Origin: Nageia nagi
Taxonomy: Eukaryota > Pinophyta
Direction of reading: 5' to 3'
Assembly: GCA_050084985.1 (NCBI GenBank)
Contig: JBITNC010000002.1
Coordinates: 20,584,001-20,648,000 of the forward strand
DNA: 64,000 bases
Each line of letters begins with the position of its first letter. Within the stretch, counting starts at the first letter, position 1. Under the pieces are notes generated by a model. The model saw nothing but the letters and a program-made list of their open reading frames with translations, did no database searches and was not told the DNA's origin. Positions 34,791 through 47,849 of this stretch are shown in pieces. A program made the translations under genes and the position numbers.

Positions 34791-35520
34791 TTTCAGAAAT
34801 AATGTGGAGAATGCTTCACAACCAAACACCCTAAGGTGAGAAATATTATGTTTTCTTCCTGACCAAGCCTCAAAATAAGTTTCACTCTGAATGGCTTTTG
34901 TGGGACACTATTTAAGTTGTAAATAACAATGCTTACAACTTCACTCCATAAGAATTTAGGAGGATTACCTAACATGTATCTAGCCATTTATATAATTATT
35001 ATTATTTTTTTTGGTAACATTATTCTACTAAGGAGTGTAAGGAATTGTAAGCTACCTCTTAATTCCATATTTAGCATAATGGTCATTGAACTTATTGCTA
35101 TTATATTCTTCTCCATTATCTAATCTCAACATCTTGATTTTAATGTTAGTTTGATTCTCAACAAAGGCCTTAAAAACTTTAAAACTCTCAAAGGTTTGAT
35201 CCTTGTGCTCAAGTAGATACCCAAAGGTCATCCTACTAAAGTTATCAATGAAGGTCAAGATGTAAGATGCTCCTTTAAATGATTTAGTTTGAAATGGACC
35301 CATCAAATCTAAATGCACAAGTTGAAGAGGTTGAGATGCTCTTATTGCCTTATCTTTTTCAAACTTTTGTCTATGCATCTTGCCAAGAATACAATTCTCG
35401 CATAAACCAATCAAAGGAGAAATTGAAGGTAGACCTTCCATAAGTTCTTGGTCTTTTATGACTTAAATACTCTTGTGATTAAGGTTTTCTAAATAATGGT
35501 ACTAAAGATTACCTTTAGAA
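34791..35520 (-). pseudogene. E3 integrase
   Basis: MEGLPSISPLIGLCENCILG (pre-integrase Cys pair), LVHLDLMGPF (first Asp), RLDNGEEYNSNKF (second Asp kept), then MARYMLGNPP and a shifted C-terminal part. The core is open for 129 codons, the best-preserved stretch of E3. Confidence 0.82.
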
Positions 35521-35599
35521 CACACACTAGAAGCAAGACACATCTTTGATAGAACTTGATCCATAATGTAGAGGTTATCTTTCATAGATCCTTTAACCA

Positions 35600-36893
35600 A
35601 CATGGCAACTCCTTTCTTAATGCATCAGGATTGAGATTTAAACTCAAAAGAGTACCTTTTTCTAGCAACTTGGATCATAGAGTTAAGGTTCATCCTTAAC
35701 TTAAGAACATAGAGAACATTTTTAAGAACCTTTCCATGAATCAGCACACTCCGAATTCCTTGGACTTCAAGGCTAGACTTATCACCTATCACAACCACAT
35801 CTTTTTGATACTTATGAAAGTTTTCAAACTTTTCTTTTTCAAAGCATAGGTGATTAGTGCAACTAGAGTCAACAATCCATTTATATAAAAAAAAAGTAAG
35901 ACATGGAGTAGAGTGCCATAATAAAACTAGCATGGATATTCTTATTTCCTTTGTAATTCTTTATATTTTCATTACCTTTATTCTTTTCCTCTCTTTTCTT
36001 TTTATAGAAATCAACTTCTTTATGATCTTGAATGCTATAATCGTTACACTTACCATCAAAAACAAATTTAGGATATGAATTATTTGCTTTGCCTTTTCCA
36101 TCTCTTTACTTGAAGTTGGTATTGTTATCATTGTTCTAGTTGCTAAGGTTATTATTTTTGTTATTCCTATTGCTATTGTAGCTATTATCTATTTTCTCAA
36201 ACCTTTTAAAGGAAGAAGGATAAGATGTCTTTTGATGGTTGAACTTATTTTTGAAAGAATTTTTGGTTGTTCTAAGAGCAATGTTATTATCCTTAAGAGA
36301 AGAAATAAAAATCTTATTGTTAAGGGTTTCTTCATGCTTTAAAAGGTGCCTTGAAAGGTTCTTAAGGGAGAAGACTTCTTCTTCATCATCAAGCCTTATT
36401 TCCATAACCATTACAAACTTTCCAACTTTGAAAAAAAGTTTTGAAGAATGATGAATATCATGAACTCATTATTGATCCAATTACACCCATAAGCAACAAG
36501 TTGAATCTTTAGGTTAATGATTTTATTCAAGTAGATAGCCATATTTTCATCTTTCCCTTGATGATATTAAAGCAATTTTTGAAGAATAGTAAACCTTCTT
36601 AAAAAGTTTAAATTAAGGTAGATTTACTTAAGCTTATCTCATGCTTCCTTTGCCAAGGTTGAAGAGAAAATCATCAAGAGCACATCATCTAAAATTGCAT
36701 AATAAATCATGAAGGTTGCCAACTCATTCTTTGTGTTGTAAGCCTTTAGTGCCTTCTCATTTATAAAGGGTACAAGGTTTTCATTCACTATTTGCCAAAG
36801 CTTTGTTGCTTGCAATTCAACTCTCATCCATGGTTCCCAAATCCCATAGTTGAAACCATCAAGAATGTGTTTGGGTAAAAAGGATTCTCCTAT
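35600..36893 (-). pseudogene. gag: E3 protease and gag
   Basis: The protease active site reads DSS instead of DSG (WIVDSSCTNHLCF). Gag is spread over two frames, with KHILDG- and SNF-type sequence near 36830-36880. The start position (36891-36893) is ATA instead of ATG. Confidence 0.8.
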
Positions 36894-37589
36894 TTTCTAC
36901 ACAAGAATGTGAAATAATAAGCATGTGGTTTCAATAAATAATATTAAATGTTAAGTTTTAACCAAGTAAATAATACATGTTACATTTAACACTAAAGACA
37001 TGCTTGATTTGATTCATAAGTGTAAATATTTTATAATTCAAATAATAACCCATGTACCCAAATATATTTCTCATCTCAAGAACTATAGATGTAGAGTGAT
37101 ATTATTGAGGCTTGTTTTCTTATCTAAAATCAGGCCTTCACCTAGATGCCCACATAAGAAGAGCTAAAGTCCTACCAATCCTCAACCAATTCCCCTTAGG
37201 TAGAAATATACTCTCATAAAGAGAAGTACTAGCTATTTTTCAAGGTTTTGATGTTTATTGGATCAAATTATTAATCTTAATTAGGTTTCAAGTTATCCTC
37301 ATAGGTTATTAGGATAATTCTTGAATAGACATGCAAACATGTGGTATCACTACACACATGCTTGTCCACCTAATAGAGTTATATCCAAACCAACAGAGGA
37401 CTTAGGGGTAATTGAGAAGTACAAACTTTTTACCATTTGGATCGTTGGATTTAAAGGCTCCAATCTACTTGTCCTCACCTCATGGCTCCCTAAACAAATC
37501 ATGTTGCAAAATGTACATGTGAATGTGTTCATTTTAGGGGGTTGCTCATATCAATGTTTGCATAAGCAAATAAAGCAAAAAATTAAAGA

Positions 37590-39686
37590 CAAAGTAGTGT
37601 TTATTTTAAGAGATATCAAGTTCAATGAACTTCCTAAAGAATTTGCTTCTATTAAGGATGTTGATGATCTAGATGACTCTTTAGTTGCACCTAGTTGGTT
37701 AGATATTGATGTAAATAAGTCATTTCAAGATCAAAATTCTCTAAGTCAAAGGGTAACAAGGAGTATGACCTTGAAAAAATCCTTATTTGCTAAGATTGAC
37801 AACAAGCATGAGCCCTAAACCTTCAAATATGCTTCTAAGCATGAGTTTTGGATGGAAGCCATAAAACTGGAGTATGAAGTGCTTATAAAAAATGAAACTT
37901 AGGATTTGGTTCCTTATCCTAATGAGAAGAATATGATTGGCAATAAGTGGATCTACAAGGTTAAGTTCAATTCTATCAGGGATATTGAAAAATATAAAGC
38001 AAGGTTAGTAACCAAAGGTTTTGCTAAAAAATACAATATAGATTATGAGAAAACCTTTGCTTCCATGGAAAATATGCCTTTTGTGAGAATTATCCTTGCT
38101 CTTTTTATAGCATAAAGATGGAAATTTTTAACTTGACATCAAGAGTGCATTTCTCAATGATGAATTAGATGTGGAAATCTTCATGAATCAACCAGAAGGG
38201 TTCATTATGGAAGGTAAAGAGTCCTTTGTTGCAAGATAAAGAAGTCATTATAAGGACTTAAATTAGCACCTAGAGCCTCATAAAAGAAGATTTTAAGGTA
38301 ATTTTTAGACATTGATTTCTTCAAGTATTTTTTGGACTCCGATCTATATGTGTTCAATCAAAGAAAAGACATGGTCTTGATTCTCCTTTATGTGGATGAT
38401 CTTTTGATAACTGGGAACAATAAAGAAATCATTCAAGAGTGCATATCCAAACTTAAGGCAACATTTGAAATGATTGATTTTGGTCTCTTACACTACTATA
38501 TTGGAATGTAAGTGTATCAATACAAGAATTGTACTTATTTTAATCAATTTATATATCATACATCTTGTAGAAGTTTGGAATGGAGAAGTGTAGATATGCT
38601 ACAATCCCAATCTCTCCTAGAATCTTTATTTATGTAAGCTCCAACTCTTAATTAGGTTATGCTACAACTTACAGGTAATTAATTGGTAGTCTTTTACATT
38701 TGACTATTTCTAGTCCAGATATTTCCTTTACAGTGAATATAATGGCTTGATTCATGCAGAAACCATATGTTGAGCACTTCAATGTTGTTAAACAAATTTT
38801 GATGTATGTTATAGGGACTAAGGATCTTGTTCTCAAGTATTCTAATTTGCTCTCATTTGTTCTCTTTGAATTTTCAAATTCTAACTATGGAGGAGATAGA
38901 GATGATAGGAAATCAACCTCTACGTATGTGTTTAGCATTGGTTCAAGTTCTATCTCTTAAGCTTACAAGAATTAGCCTACTATTTCTCTTTCCATCATAG
39001 AAGTTGAATACCATGTCATGTCTGTTGCAACCCAAAAGCCATTTGGCTAAGGCATCTTCTAAAAGAAATAAGGTATGAATAAGGTGGCTCATCTTTGATT
39101 TCTTTAGATAATTAGTCACTAATTTCTTTGGCTAAGAATATTATGTTCCATCAAAGAACAAAACATGTAAAAATCTATGCCTATTTTATCATGGAGAAGG
39201 TTTTTGATGGCATCATACACCTGAAGTATTGTCCATTCACCTAAAACTTTGTTGATTTGTTCACCAAGCAACTCTTGAAATCTTAGTTTTGTAAGCTTAG
39301 AGATGCTCTCAGGTTGGTGAAGTTGCCTTCAAAGGAGAGTGAAGTTTGAAGTCTTGTGTTGAATTCATGTTTGTAATGACAACTTCACCTCTAGGAGGAT
39401 TTTGTGCTATATAGTGTTGATTTTGTTGTACACCTTCATGGTAATTTTACCTACATGAGGCACTTGTACAAATTTTTAAAGCAAAAAAATTGGCCAATCT
39501 AGCAGTATTTAGTTATCCATGTGTGAGGAACACTTATGTGTCTTTTAGCACTATTTAGTTATCCATATGTGCAAAACTCATATGTGCATGCTCTATTTTG
39601 TAATATTAATCAACACATATTTTATATAGAGTAGGTGACTATGAGTTTTGGCTTGACATTTTTGTGATGACTTATAGTGTAGCATT
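37590..39686 (+). pseudogene. Copia element E4, 3' half (integrase C-terminus to 3' UTR), part 1
   Basis: Plus-strand copy starting inside the integrase C-terminus (VVFILRDIKFNELPKE). The integrase-RT linker follows (MTLKKSLFAKIDNKHEP), then RT (NKWIYKVKFNS; catalytic YVDD codons at 38389-38400), RNase H (NYGGDRDDRKSTSTYVFSIG) and the tail near 39345, then the 3' UTR with ~49-bp units (39500-39600). Gypsy element E5 interrupts it at 39686; the 3' UTR resumes at 59018. Everything 5' of the integrase C-terminus is missing. Confidence 0.85.
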
Positions 39687-39691
39687 TTTCA

Positions 39692-40571
39692 TGTACAAAA
39701 TCAACCTTGTTATCAAATAAGATAAATACAATTAATACAAATTAAAATTTTATTAATTTTTTGTAAGATTTTGATATTACAGATTGCAGATCACTAGATC
39801 CGATTACCTTATGAAAGGGCTTTTCTCAAATGCATGTATAAAATAGGCTATTTAAGTATATGGATGGAAGGTCACTAGCAACCCTTATCAAAATGCTAGC
39901 AACTGAGGTGGAATGTCGATGCTTGATATCAAGTCATTGGCATTTATATAACTTTGAATTTTTTGACTAATTTGAATCACTCTTTAGTTCTATATTTGAT
40001 CATTTGTGTTGTAGATATCTCCAAATTTTGTTGCATCTTAGCACCTATAGACCCTATACACATGCTCAAATAAAATTTTAAACATACTCGCACTTCTTAA
40101 AATCTTAACATAATGTAGTAAAAACATGTAATAGTAATAAAATTAAAATAAACCTTGCAGTAGTGTGGTTCTATCCTAATTTTAATAGCATAAGTTTACT
40201 TCAATTTTTTTTCATCCCTATTGTCTATTTGTTACAGGTATTTATAGATTTTCTTATGGGTACTTGTGGAATTCTTTAAAGTTGGGAAGTGAGAGTCAAA
40301 GTTTATCACCAGCTCAAAATAGAGAATGGCTTTCATGTTTGGTGCCAACACAAGTAATTACTAACCCTCTCTATCCCTAGTTTCTTGAAGAAGATGAGAC
40401 TTATAGTTCATATTTTATTTTTTGTGTTTTGTTTTTTTCATTACAGAGTTGTTGGTGATCATAAGAGGATGCTAGCGACTATTACTGATCACAATGATTG
40501 TATCCTAATCATCAATGTTTTAAGTCTTTTGATTTTTTAATGTATACATGGATCATATTTCGATGTCTATA
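39692..40571 (-). repeat. E5 3' LTR
   Basis: About 880 bp, diverged from but colinear with 57645-59017. Five extra bases (39687-39691) lie between the target duplication and the first TG. The minus-strand sequence just inside (caaaaatgggcaaaa, 40572-40586) is a weak polypurine tract. Confidence 0.82.
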
Positions 40572-41780
40572 TTTTGCCCATTTTTGAATTATTAATCGAA
40601 GATAAGGTTAATAGTTCAAAAACATAGAATGGGAAGCTTTAAATTATTATTTTATCTAATTATATTTGAAGTTTTTTTCATAGAAATTTTTACTCAATTT
40701 CTTATGCAAGTTAAAATTTTGATCTATCAAATTATGATAAAATGTATTTTCATTTAACATTTGATGTGTTTTGAAAATAAGTTTGGATATACTTTAAAAA
40801 TGACTATTTTTAGTATGACAATGTGTTGAGCTTGTGTGATAGTTGCATGACATTGCTGTTATGTTATTTTGCATGTCTAAGCACACATGTACCATATAAG
40901 TATTTCTTTAGTATATGGGTTTTTGATGATGTTATCCTTTGACTCAACAACAAGGTTTCAGGGTAATCTTATGTAACAATGATTTATCACATTTTACCAT
41001 TTTTGATATTTGAAAAATCAATAATATCTTAAAAAATATTATGAAAATCTTTTATGCTTAAAGCTTAAGTTTATTAGAAAAAATATAATCATAACCCATT
41101 TTTTTGTTTGCTTAAATCATTGGTAGTAGACTTAAAATGTTGGCATCTATTAATGAATCATTGATGTTTGCTATTCGATCATTGATGTTCCATATTGCAG
41201 GATAATAAAAAGAAAAGTTTTAAATTTCATTATTACTTTCTATCTTATTTTATCATTTTATTATCTATTAGGTATCATTTATTCTTCATACTTTTTACTA
41301 TGTTGTTAGCTATCGGTATCTAACAAGACTATCATGCCTCTGTGTCATCACTCCATTGGCCATTCTTGACCTATCTGGAAAAAGGTAGGGTTTTAAACTA
41401 ACCTTAATTTTTAATTTTTGCTTATATCTAATATTTTAACTATTTTATTTTAATTTTTTAGTTATAAAATACAATAGTTAGGTACTTAAAACATTTCCAT
41501 TGGATTAAAATATAATTTAGACTTTTCTTTCTATTTGTTTTGACAAATTTTCAAACCCTTGATTGCAATCACTAGCTAGAGTTGAAGGGTTTTAGGGTCA
41601 TCGACATTTATATGTCAGATGTTGATGATTCTATAACACCAACATTTGAATGCTAGCATTTCATGTTGAATCACCCATTTTTTTTTTAAGTTAAGTTTTA
41701 TGAATTTGTAGGTTTGAGATATTTTTGAGCCTCATGGTAGATACCTTTCTATCATTTAGGTGGGTAGGGAGTTTCTGGGT
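40572..41780. other. E5 3' region, AT-rich, no gene seen
   Basis: Non-coding, with no recognised motif or repeat array. Confidence 0.5.
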
Positions 41781-41782
41781 CC

Positions 41783-42907
41783 TGTTGATCTATTAGGATC
41801 TCACATCCTAACATTTTAGTGTTAGTATTAGTATTTTATTAAATTGTTGGCCTATATTGTAAATCGTAATATTATGATTGTAAGCGTGGGGCTTAATTTT
41901 GCATTACTATTAGGGTTAGGGTTAGTTTATTATAAATAGATAGAAGTGTGTGGAAAAATGCATCTTGAATATCATTTTTCACTTTTGGAGTTGTAAGGAG
42001 GTAGCCCCCTCGAATTGGCCTATGATTATGTTACTATTTAGTAAAATCCTATCCTTATCTACTTATTATTTCTATTTTGTGTTCTATTTATCAATGCATG
42101 CTCTATTATTTTTACTAGATAGTTATCATTTTCCTATTTCAAATTGATATTCATTTTATTTTTGTAATATTTCCCTTTTCATATTTGTAGCATTGTAACA
42201 TTTGGTATCAGAGCTCTTTCCAAGGCCATTCTACTATAGAAAAATTAAAAAAAAAATTCTTAGAGATCTAAGTTAGAATCCCTGTATCAAGGGTTTTAAA
42301 ATATCCAAGAGGATTTATCATTTTTGGCTTAGCACACTTGCCCATAAAGCTATGTGTGAAGTGAGGTGTAAAAAAATCTACACCAATAGCCAAACCTTAG
42401 ATAGAACCCTACACAAAATTGGACTCCATTTACCGAAAGGTATATCAAAGACTATCTAGGCTATAAATGGAAACTAGGTAGGAAGCTGTGTTGACCATAT
42501 GTAAATTATAGTGCACTAGCAAGTGTTGCTAAAAAGTTACTTATCATAGAAGCCATCTCCATAGCCTCTTTCCTTGTGAAAGTTGGATAGGAGGCAGGGC
42601 TCGATTTTGCATTACTATTAGGGTTAGGGTTAGTTTATTATAAATAAATAGAAGTGTGTGGAGAAATGCATCTTGAACATTATTTTTCACTTTTGGAGTT
42701 GTAATTGGTATCCCCCTCAAATCGACCTATGATTTTGTTAATATTTAGCAAAATCCTATTCTTATCTGCTTATTATTGCTATTTCATATTCTATTTATCA
42801 GTGCATGCTCTATTATTTCCTCTAGATAGTTGTCATTTTCCTATTTCAAATCAATATTCATTTCATTTTTGCAATATTTCCCTTTTCATATTTGTAGCAT
42901 CATAACT
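41783..42907 (+). mobile_element. Small TRIM-like LTR pair inside E5
   Basis: A segment of about 300 bp is directly repeated (about 41890-42200 and 42597-42907). The first copy, extended left to a TGTTGATC start near 41783, ends GCATTGTAACA. After two bases comes TGGTATCAGAGC (42212-42223), an initiator tRNA-Met PBS. Both copies contain a TTATAAATA TATA-like box. This is the layout LTR-PBS-~385 bp-LTR with no coding capacity. The second copy lacks about the first 110 bp. No target duplication was found. Confidence 0.6.
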
Positions 42908-42939
42908 TGATCACACATTTTTTAGGATGATCAGATTTG

Positions 42940-44335
42940 GCATGGGCCCATATGTGGGTCATATTCATTAGGAGTATCCTTTATAGGTAGCTTTGTTAGA
43001 TAGATGGGATGCTCATACTTTGACCTTTCAACTCCGAACTAGGGAGATGATGATCATTATAGAGGACATTCATCAATTATATAGACTACCTATCCATGGT
43101 CAAAGAATACATGTGATAGATAGAGCTAGAGCTTTGCCAACGATTTCATATCTTTATGGAGCAAATAGAGTTGATACTATTATTTCTAAGATTATTTTTG
43201 GAGGGATCTGATGCTACTAGTATTGGATGGAGGATCAGATGGGGGCTATACATTTTTCATATTTGATGGGATTAGTTCATTGTTATGCTCTCCCAAATAC
43301 TAGTGGTGGGAGATTCCCATGGTCACTTTTACTGATTATATTAGATATGATGCAGCATGAGATAGTGTATGCTTGTGCACCTACACTATTAGCTCATATT
43401 TATAGAGAGCTATTATTTTATTCTCAAGGGCATTGTGCCTCATTATCAGTTACTATCACTTTGCAAGCATGGGCTTATGAGCATATTGCTATAGCTCATC
43501 CTTCAAGCTTACCTATGGTTGGTTTTGATAGCCATTTGGAGTATGAGGTAGGCATCATTTGATGGCATGATGATTTTTATGTTCATACATTAGATGGAAT
43601 TAGATGAGATGTGGCCTATTACCACCATCCTAGCTCAATTAGTTCTAGATTAGGTGAGGTTTAGACCTTACTATTTATATCCAGTTTGGGCTGAGCTTGC
43701 AGGGAAGATTATTGGTATTTGGTAGCCACATGTATTGAGTGGTAGATAGATAGATTTTCTTGATTTTTTTTATTTTGGAAGAGTACATTGCCAATTTTGT
43801 TTAGTTCAGGACATTCCACCTTCACAAGGAGCTCAAGCTCATCAAATGGGAGTAGCACCTACTCTTGGGGGTACAAAGAGTATATCTTTAGCATTTATTC
43901 ATGGAATTTATTAGCAAAGAGATTATTATAATGTTATTATTCAGACTTGGTTGATAGGTGTACCAACATTTTCCCCTAGAGTATAGTATCCTATACCTCC
44001 ATTAAGTTATATGCCTATTGACTTCTTTGCATACAAGGCTAGCAGAAGTGCTCAGGGGGCATTAGGTTCTCTAGGCAAGATAGTGTGATCAAGAGCCTCT
44101 CCTAGCAGGGGTAGTAAACCTTGGGCATCCTCCTAGGGTATTATGATATCGTTAGAGTTATGAGGGCCTACAAGACCAACCATTCCTATAGGGTCTATTG
44201 GTACTCCTCCTCCTAGTCACGACACTAGAGAGACAAGAAGATAGTGAAGAGATCACGATAGTTCTTCAAGTCAAGGTAGTGCTTGGAGTAGTCCTTGAGG
44301 AGGATTTGGCGGTTGGGGTAGTCCATGAGGATGCC
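42940..44335 (+). pseudogene. Plant mobile domain (PMD) gene, antisense to E5
   Basis: Plus-strand frames in one register read LLDRWDAHTLTFQLRTREM, IIIEDIHQLYRLPIHGQRI, then (after a stop at 43209-43211) FSYLMGLVHCYALPNTSGG, LLLIILDMMQHEIVYACAPT, LAHIYRELLFYSQGHCASL and LQAWAYEHIAIAHPSSLP. This is the aminotransferase-like plant mobile domain (ERW..ETHTFHL..GEM..TLQD....GLPI.G; L..LYR.L; LQLWAWE). Beyond 43560 similarity fades among stops, ending in a Ser/Gly-rich tail near 44270-44330. Such genes are carried by some plant transposons and Tat-type elements; host relatives (MAIN/MAIL1) act in silencing. Host capture versus element cargo cannot be settled here. Confidence 0.72.
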
Positions 44336-45265
44336 CATATTGTATTTTTATCATGATGATTAGACTATATACTTTATGAGATCATGTATTTTTATATGTT
44401 TATTTTTTTATGAGATGATGTAATTTGAGATGTTATGATTTGGTATGTTATATGATTGAGTAGTTGAAGATATTTGGTATGATGTCATGTTTAGTTTTAT
44501 ATTGGAAGATAGGTATATGATGATATGTTTTCTTATGATTATATATTCAAGTTTATGATGGTTTCATATATTGAATGATGTTCAAATATTTTGATCCTAT
44601 TATCATAAAGGTTATATAAAATACTAGATAATGAAATTTTTGTAAATAAAATTTTATAGGACATATTTTAAGTATAATAGTATGGAATTAGATGCATAAT
44701 TTTTCATTTCTTGGCTATGTATATGTATAAATAAATATATGATAAGAAATGTTATACAAATATAGAAGATAACTAGAATAACAAGATCACTTATCGATTT
44801 AAATAATAATAAAGATAATTCTATATTGGGATATATGGATAATATTGATAACATAACATGATTAAAGAAACAATCAATTAAATAGATATATAAATATTTC
44901 TTTTACCTTCATTTACACAATTAGAGATGATATAAAACATATTCATAATATTAGAAATTTATCTTGAACTTGTGTGTGCATGGTGATATTCATTTACTTC
45001 TTTAGACATCCATAAATTAAATGTTTTTAAAAGCATATTTTAAATTCAATTCTCCTTATGTGCATATAGTGGTCCAAATTTCTTTATACATGTTACCTCT
45101 TTGTTAGGTATGCCCCATTGCTAGATAGGCATCCATAGCCCCGATGAGGATTAACCCTTGGATCCCACTACAGCCTTGCTCTATTGCTAGTCACGTGTCC
45201 ATAGCCCCAATAAAGGATACTGCAATGAACTAAGCATATATTTTAGACTTCTTTTCTTTTTTCTC
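44336..45265. other. AT-rich stretch inside E5
   Basis: No gene recognised. Confidence 0.5.
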
Positions 45266-45269
45266 CCCT

Positions 45270-45367
<98 letters not shown>

Positions 45368-45384
45368 TCTCTCTCCTCTCTCTC

Positions 45385-45437
<53 letters not shown>

Positions 45438-45454
45438 ATCTCTCTCTCTCCTCT

Positions 45455-45488
<34 letters not shown>

Positions 45489-45494
45489 CTCTCT
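45266..45494. repeat. (CT)n/(GA)n microsatellite
   Basis: About 230 bp of nearly pure CT dinucleotides with occasional interruptions. The open frame across it on the minus strand (Arg/Glu alternation) is an artefact of the repeat. Confidence 0.97.
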
Positions 45495-45861
45495 TTTCTT
45501 GCTTGGGTTTGGATGAAGCAAATAATGGAGAATATTTCCTTTAAACTATACTTCAAAACATTCAATGTTATTTATTTGAGATTTAAATGTGAAATAGTGT
45601 TTGATTTATGATATTCCAAATATATCAAACATGTTTGTCTATCATCTTAATGACTAAAATTTGGATATCAGATTCATAATAGAACCTAGAATGATGATAA
45701 CTTTAAACAATATTATGTTAATCATACATATGCGATGTAATATGTGTACAAATGGTATATATGAATTGGGGAATATATAAATATAAATTGATAAGTGATC
45801 TAAATCATTATAGTTTTCATCAAATAAGGATAACATTCCCTAATTTAAAAATGATATATAT

Positions 45862-45923
<62 letters not shown>

Positions 45924-46700
45924 GTATATGTATATGTATATGTATATATAGGGCAACGCACGCTATAGCCAAGACACTTTAGAATTATATATTTCTAAGT
46001 ATAAATAATACATATATAATATATATATATATAATTTTTTTTAGGATTTTTTTATTTTTATGATTTTTTGATTGATATATATTTTTTTAAGAATCACTAA
46101 GTCCTTTAAATATTATGGGATGATCTTTTAACAATGGTCCAACCTCTTTGTTTCAAAACATAATAATATGGAAGATTCAATCGAAGATAATATGGCCCTA
46201 TTCTAGGAATGGATGGTTGATGTCTTGGTGGATAAATGATTAATAGAGGTGATAATACTTGAAATACCTTTGGTTTTGATTTAAACTTTTATATAACTCT
46301 TTCTTTGATGGATAACTCTAAATATTGTTCATCAATATTAAATAATTGAGTAGGTGATGGTGTACTTAATTGTGCACAATAATGGAAACACAGAAACAAT
46401 GATGAACATGGTTGTACATTCTTGATGATTCGATCCACGTAATACTTTTCAGTATGTGTAGGATAAACTTCATGTTTTATTTTCTTTTGTAAATTAAGTT
46501 GTTGAAGTGTTCTTTTAAATGTTAATTTTGTATTTATAGCATTATCGATGCAACATGTTTTACTAAAAAATGAAGTGTAATCACATATATCATGATTGGG
46601 GATTTTAGAAGTATTATACTAAATTACTAAGTCATTGAAAACATTAGTGAGTGACATGATTCATCCCTAATACTTTATGTTCACACGATCAACACAATTT
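45495..46700. other. AT-rich stretch with (AT)n microsatellites
   Basis: AT/TA runs lie at 45854-45950 and about 46011-46033. No gene recognised. Part may be the 3' UTR of the E5 pol transcript. Confidence 0.6.
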
Positions 46701-46762
46701 AGGGAAATTTTAGGTATTTGATAAGGCCAATGTATACAAAACAAATGAATTAAACTCATTTT

Positions 46763-47518
46763 TTACTCTAATTCCATCCACATTTCTTTAGCATCTATTT
46801 CAATAGTTACTTTATTCCCATTATGTTTTAATACCCAAGCTTTAGAGTTTCGATCATTGTAATAAGATATGGCTTTTTTCTCTTGTATTTCCATAGGTAA
46901 TGAAAACACTTGGGACATAACTTTACATGGATTTCTTTGTAGCATTTTTACATATTTATCATCATGATATCCTTCAATGAAATGTGGATTGGATTTATCA
47001 ATTTAAAATTATGGAAGATAAGTTTGTAAGATTTTCGAAGGTAATTATCGTGTTAAACTTTCACGTGGAGATGATGAACAAAATCTTGACTTCATATGAG
47101 AAAAGTGATAATTAATCTTTTGAATTAGCTTATTAGATCATCTTGGAGTTAGGACAAATGAAGTGGTGAAATCATAGATCATTTTGTGATGATTAAGATC
47201 TCCTACAATTTGACTTACCCAATTAAAAAGAGGATCTAAATTTTGCAGAGTGTGATACACTATGTTCAAAACCCAATTATTGAAAGTACAATCAAGGATC
47301 AATTGTGGTGAGGACATAGGCCTACAAAAACATATTAGATTTATCTTTTCAACTTGATCATGATAATGCATAAAATCAACAAAATACATGGATTTATCAA
47401 TGTAAATATTGATATCATCTCCTTTATTATCTATTCTCCATCCATCATATGTATTAGGTTGATTTTTTAATACTATTAGTTTTTGTATATCAATAGTTAA
47501 AGGCAAGAAATTTCTCAT
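46763..47518 (-). pseudogene. Unrecognised open frames 3' of the E5 integrase
   Basis: Two minus-strand open frames (47518-47138, 126 codons; 46945-46763, 60 codons) lie between integrase and the antisense PMD gene. Residue content is ordinary (for example NTYDGWRIDNKGDDINIYID and LDCTFNNWVLNIVYHTLQNL; AWVLKHNGNKVTIEID), unlike the low-complexity artefacts around them. They may be remnants of one extra E5 gene. No family was recognised and no function is proposed. Confidence 0.4.
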
Positions 47519-47662
47519 TTCATAAGTAATATTTTGGTTACATGCATGATAGCTCTATCTCCTTGATATTGAGATTTTGCATACCAAGGTAGCTGCTGGA
47601 GTCCTCTTCTATTGTCCATTACATGGATAGTCTTTGACTATTTAAAATCCATTTGCCAATAC

Positions 47663-47665
<3 letters not shown>

Positions 47666-47737
<72 letters not shown>
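47666..47737. repeat. (TA)n microsatellite
   Basis: About 72 bp of uninterrupted TA dinucleotides. Confidence 0.97.
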
Positions 47738-47739
<2 letters not shown>

Positions 47740-47849
47740 ATTTCATCATCATTTTTTTAACATACAAAACATGTATATACACTATTTACAAAGAATAAAT
47801 GTTTTTTCTAACTATAGGTTGGTAAAATATGTGTGATGTTTATGGGTTC

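Larger units (their letters stand above)
31708..37580 (-). mobile_element. Ty1/copia element E3, 5' LTR missing
   Basis: Minus-strand member of the same family: 3' LTR (31708-32201), PPT (ctccccttt on plus, from 32202), 3' UTR with repeats, RNase H, RT, integrase, protease, gag and the gag-proximal part of the leader. It stops near 37580 at a head-to-head junction with plus-strand E4, so the rest of the leader, the PBS and the 5' LTR are gone and no target duplication can be assigned. Confidence 0.88.

Noticed and set aside
37321-37818. 165-codon plus-strand frame as a novel gene
   Set aside because: It crosses the E3/E4 head-to-head junction: the first part is antisense E3 leader, the second the E4 integrase end.
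42993-43562. Reading the PMD frames as E5 gag on the plus strand
   Set aside because: Motifs match the plant mobile domain, and E5 gag is identifiable on the minus strand at 52.7-56.1 kb.
45230-45565. 111-codon Arg/Glu-rich open frame
   Set aside because: It is simply the (CT)n microsatellite read on the minus strand.
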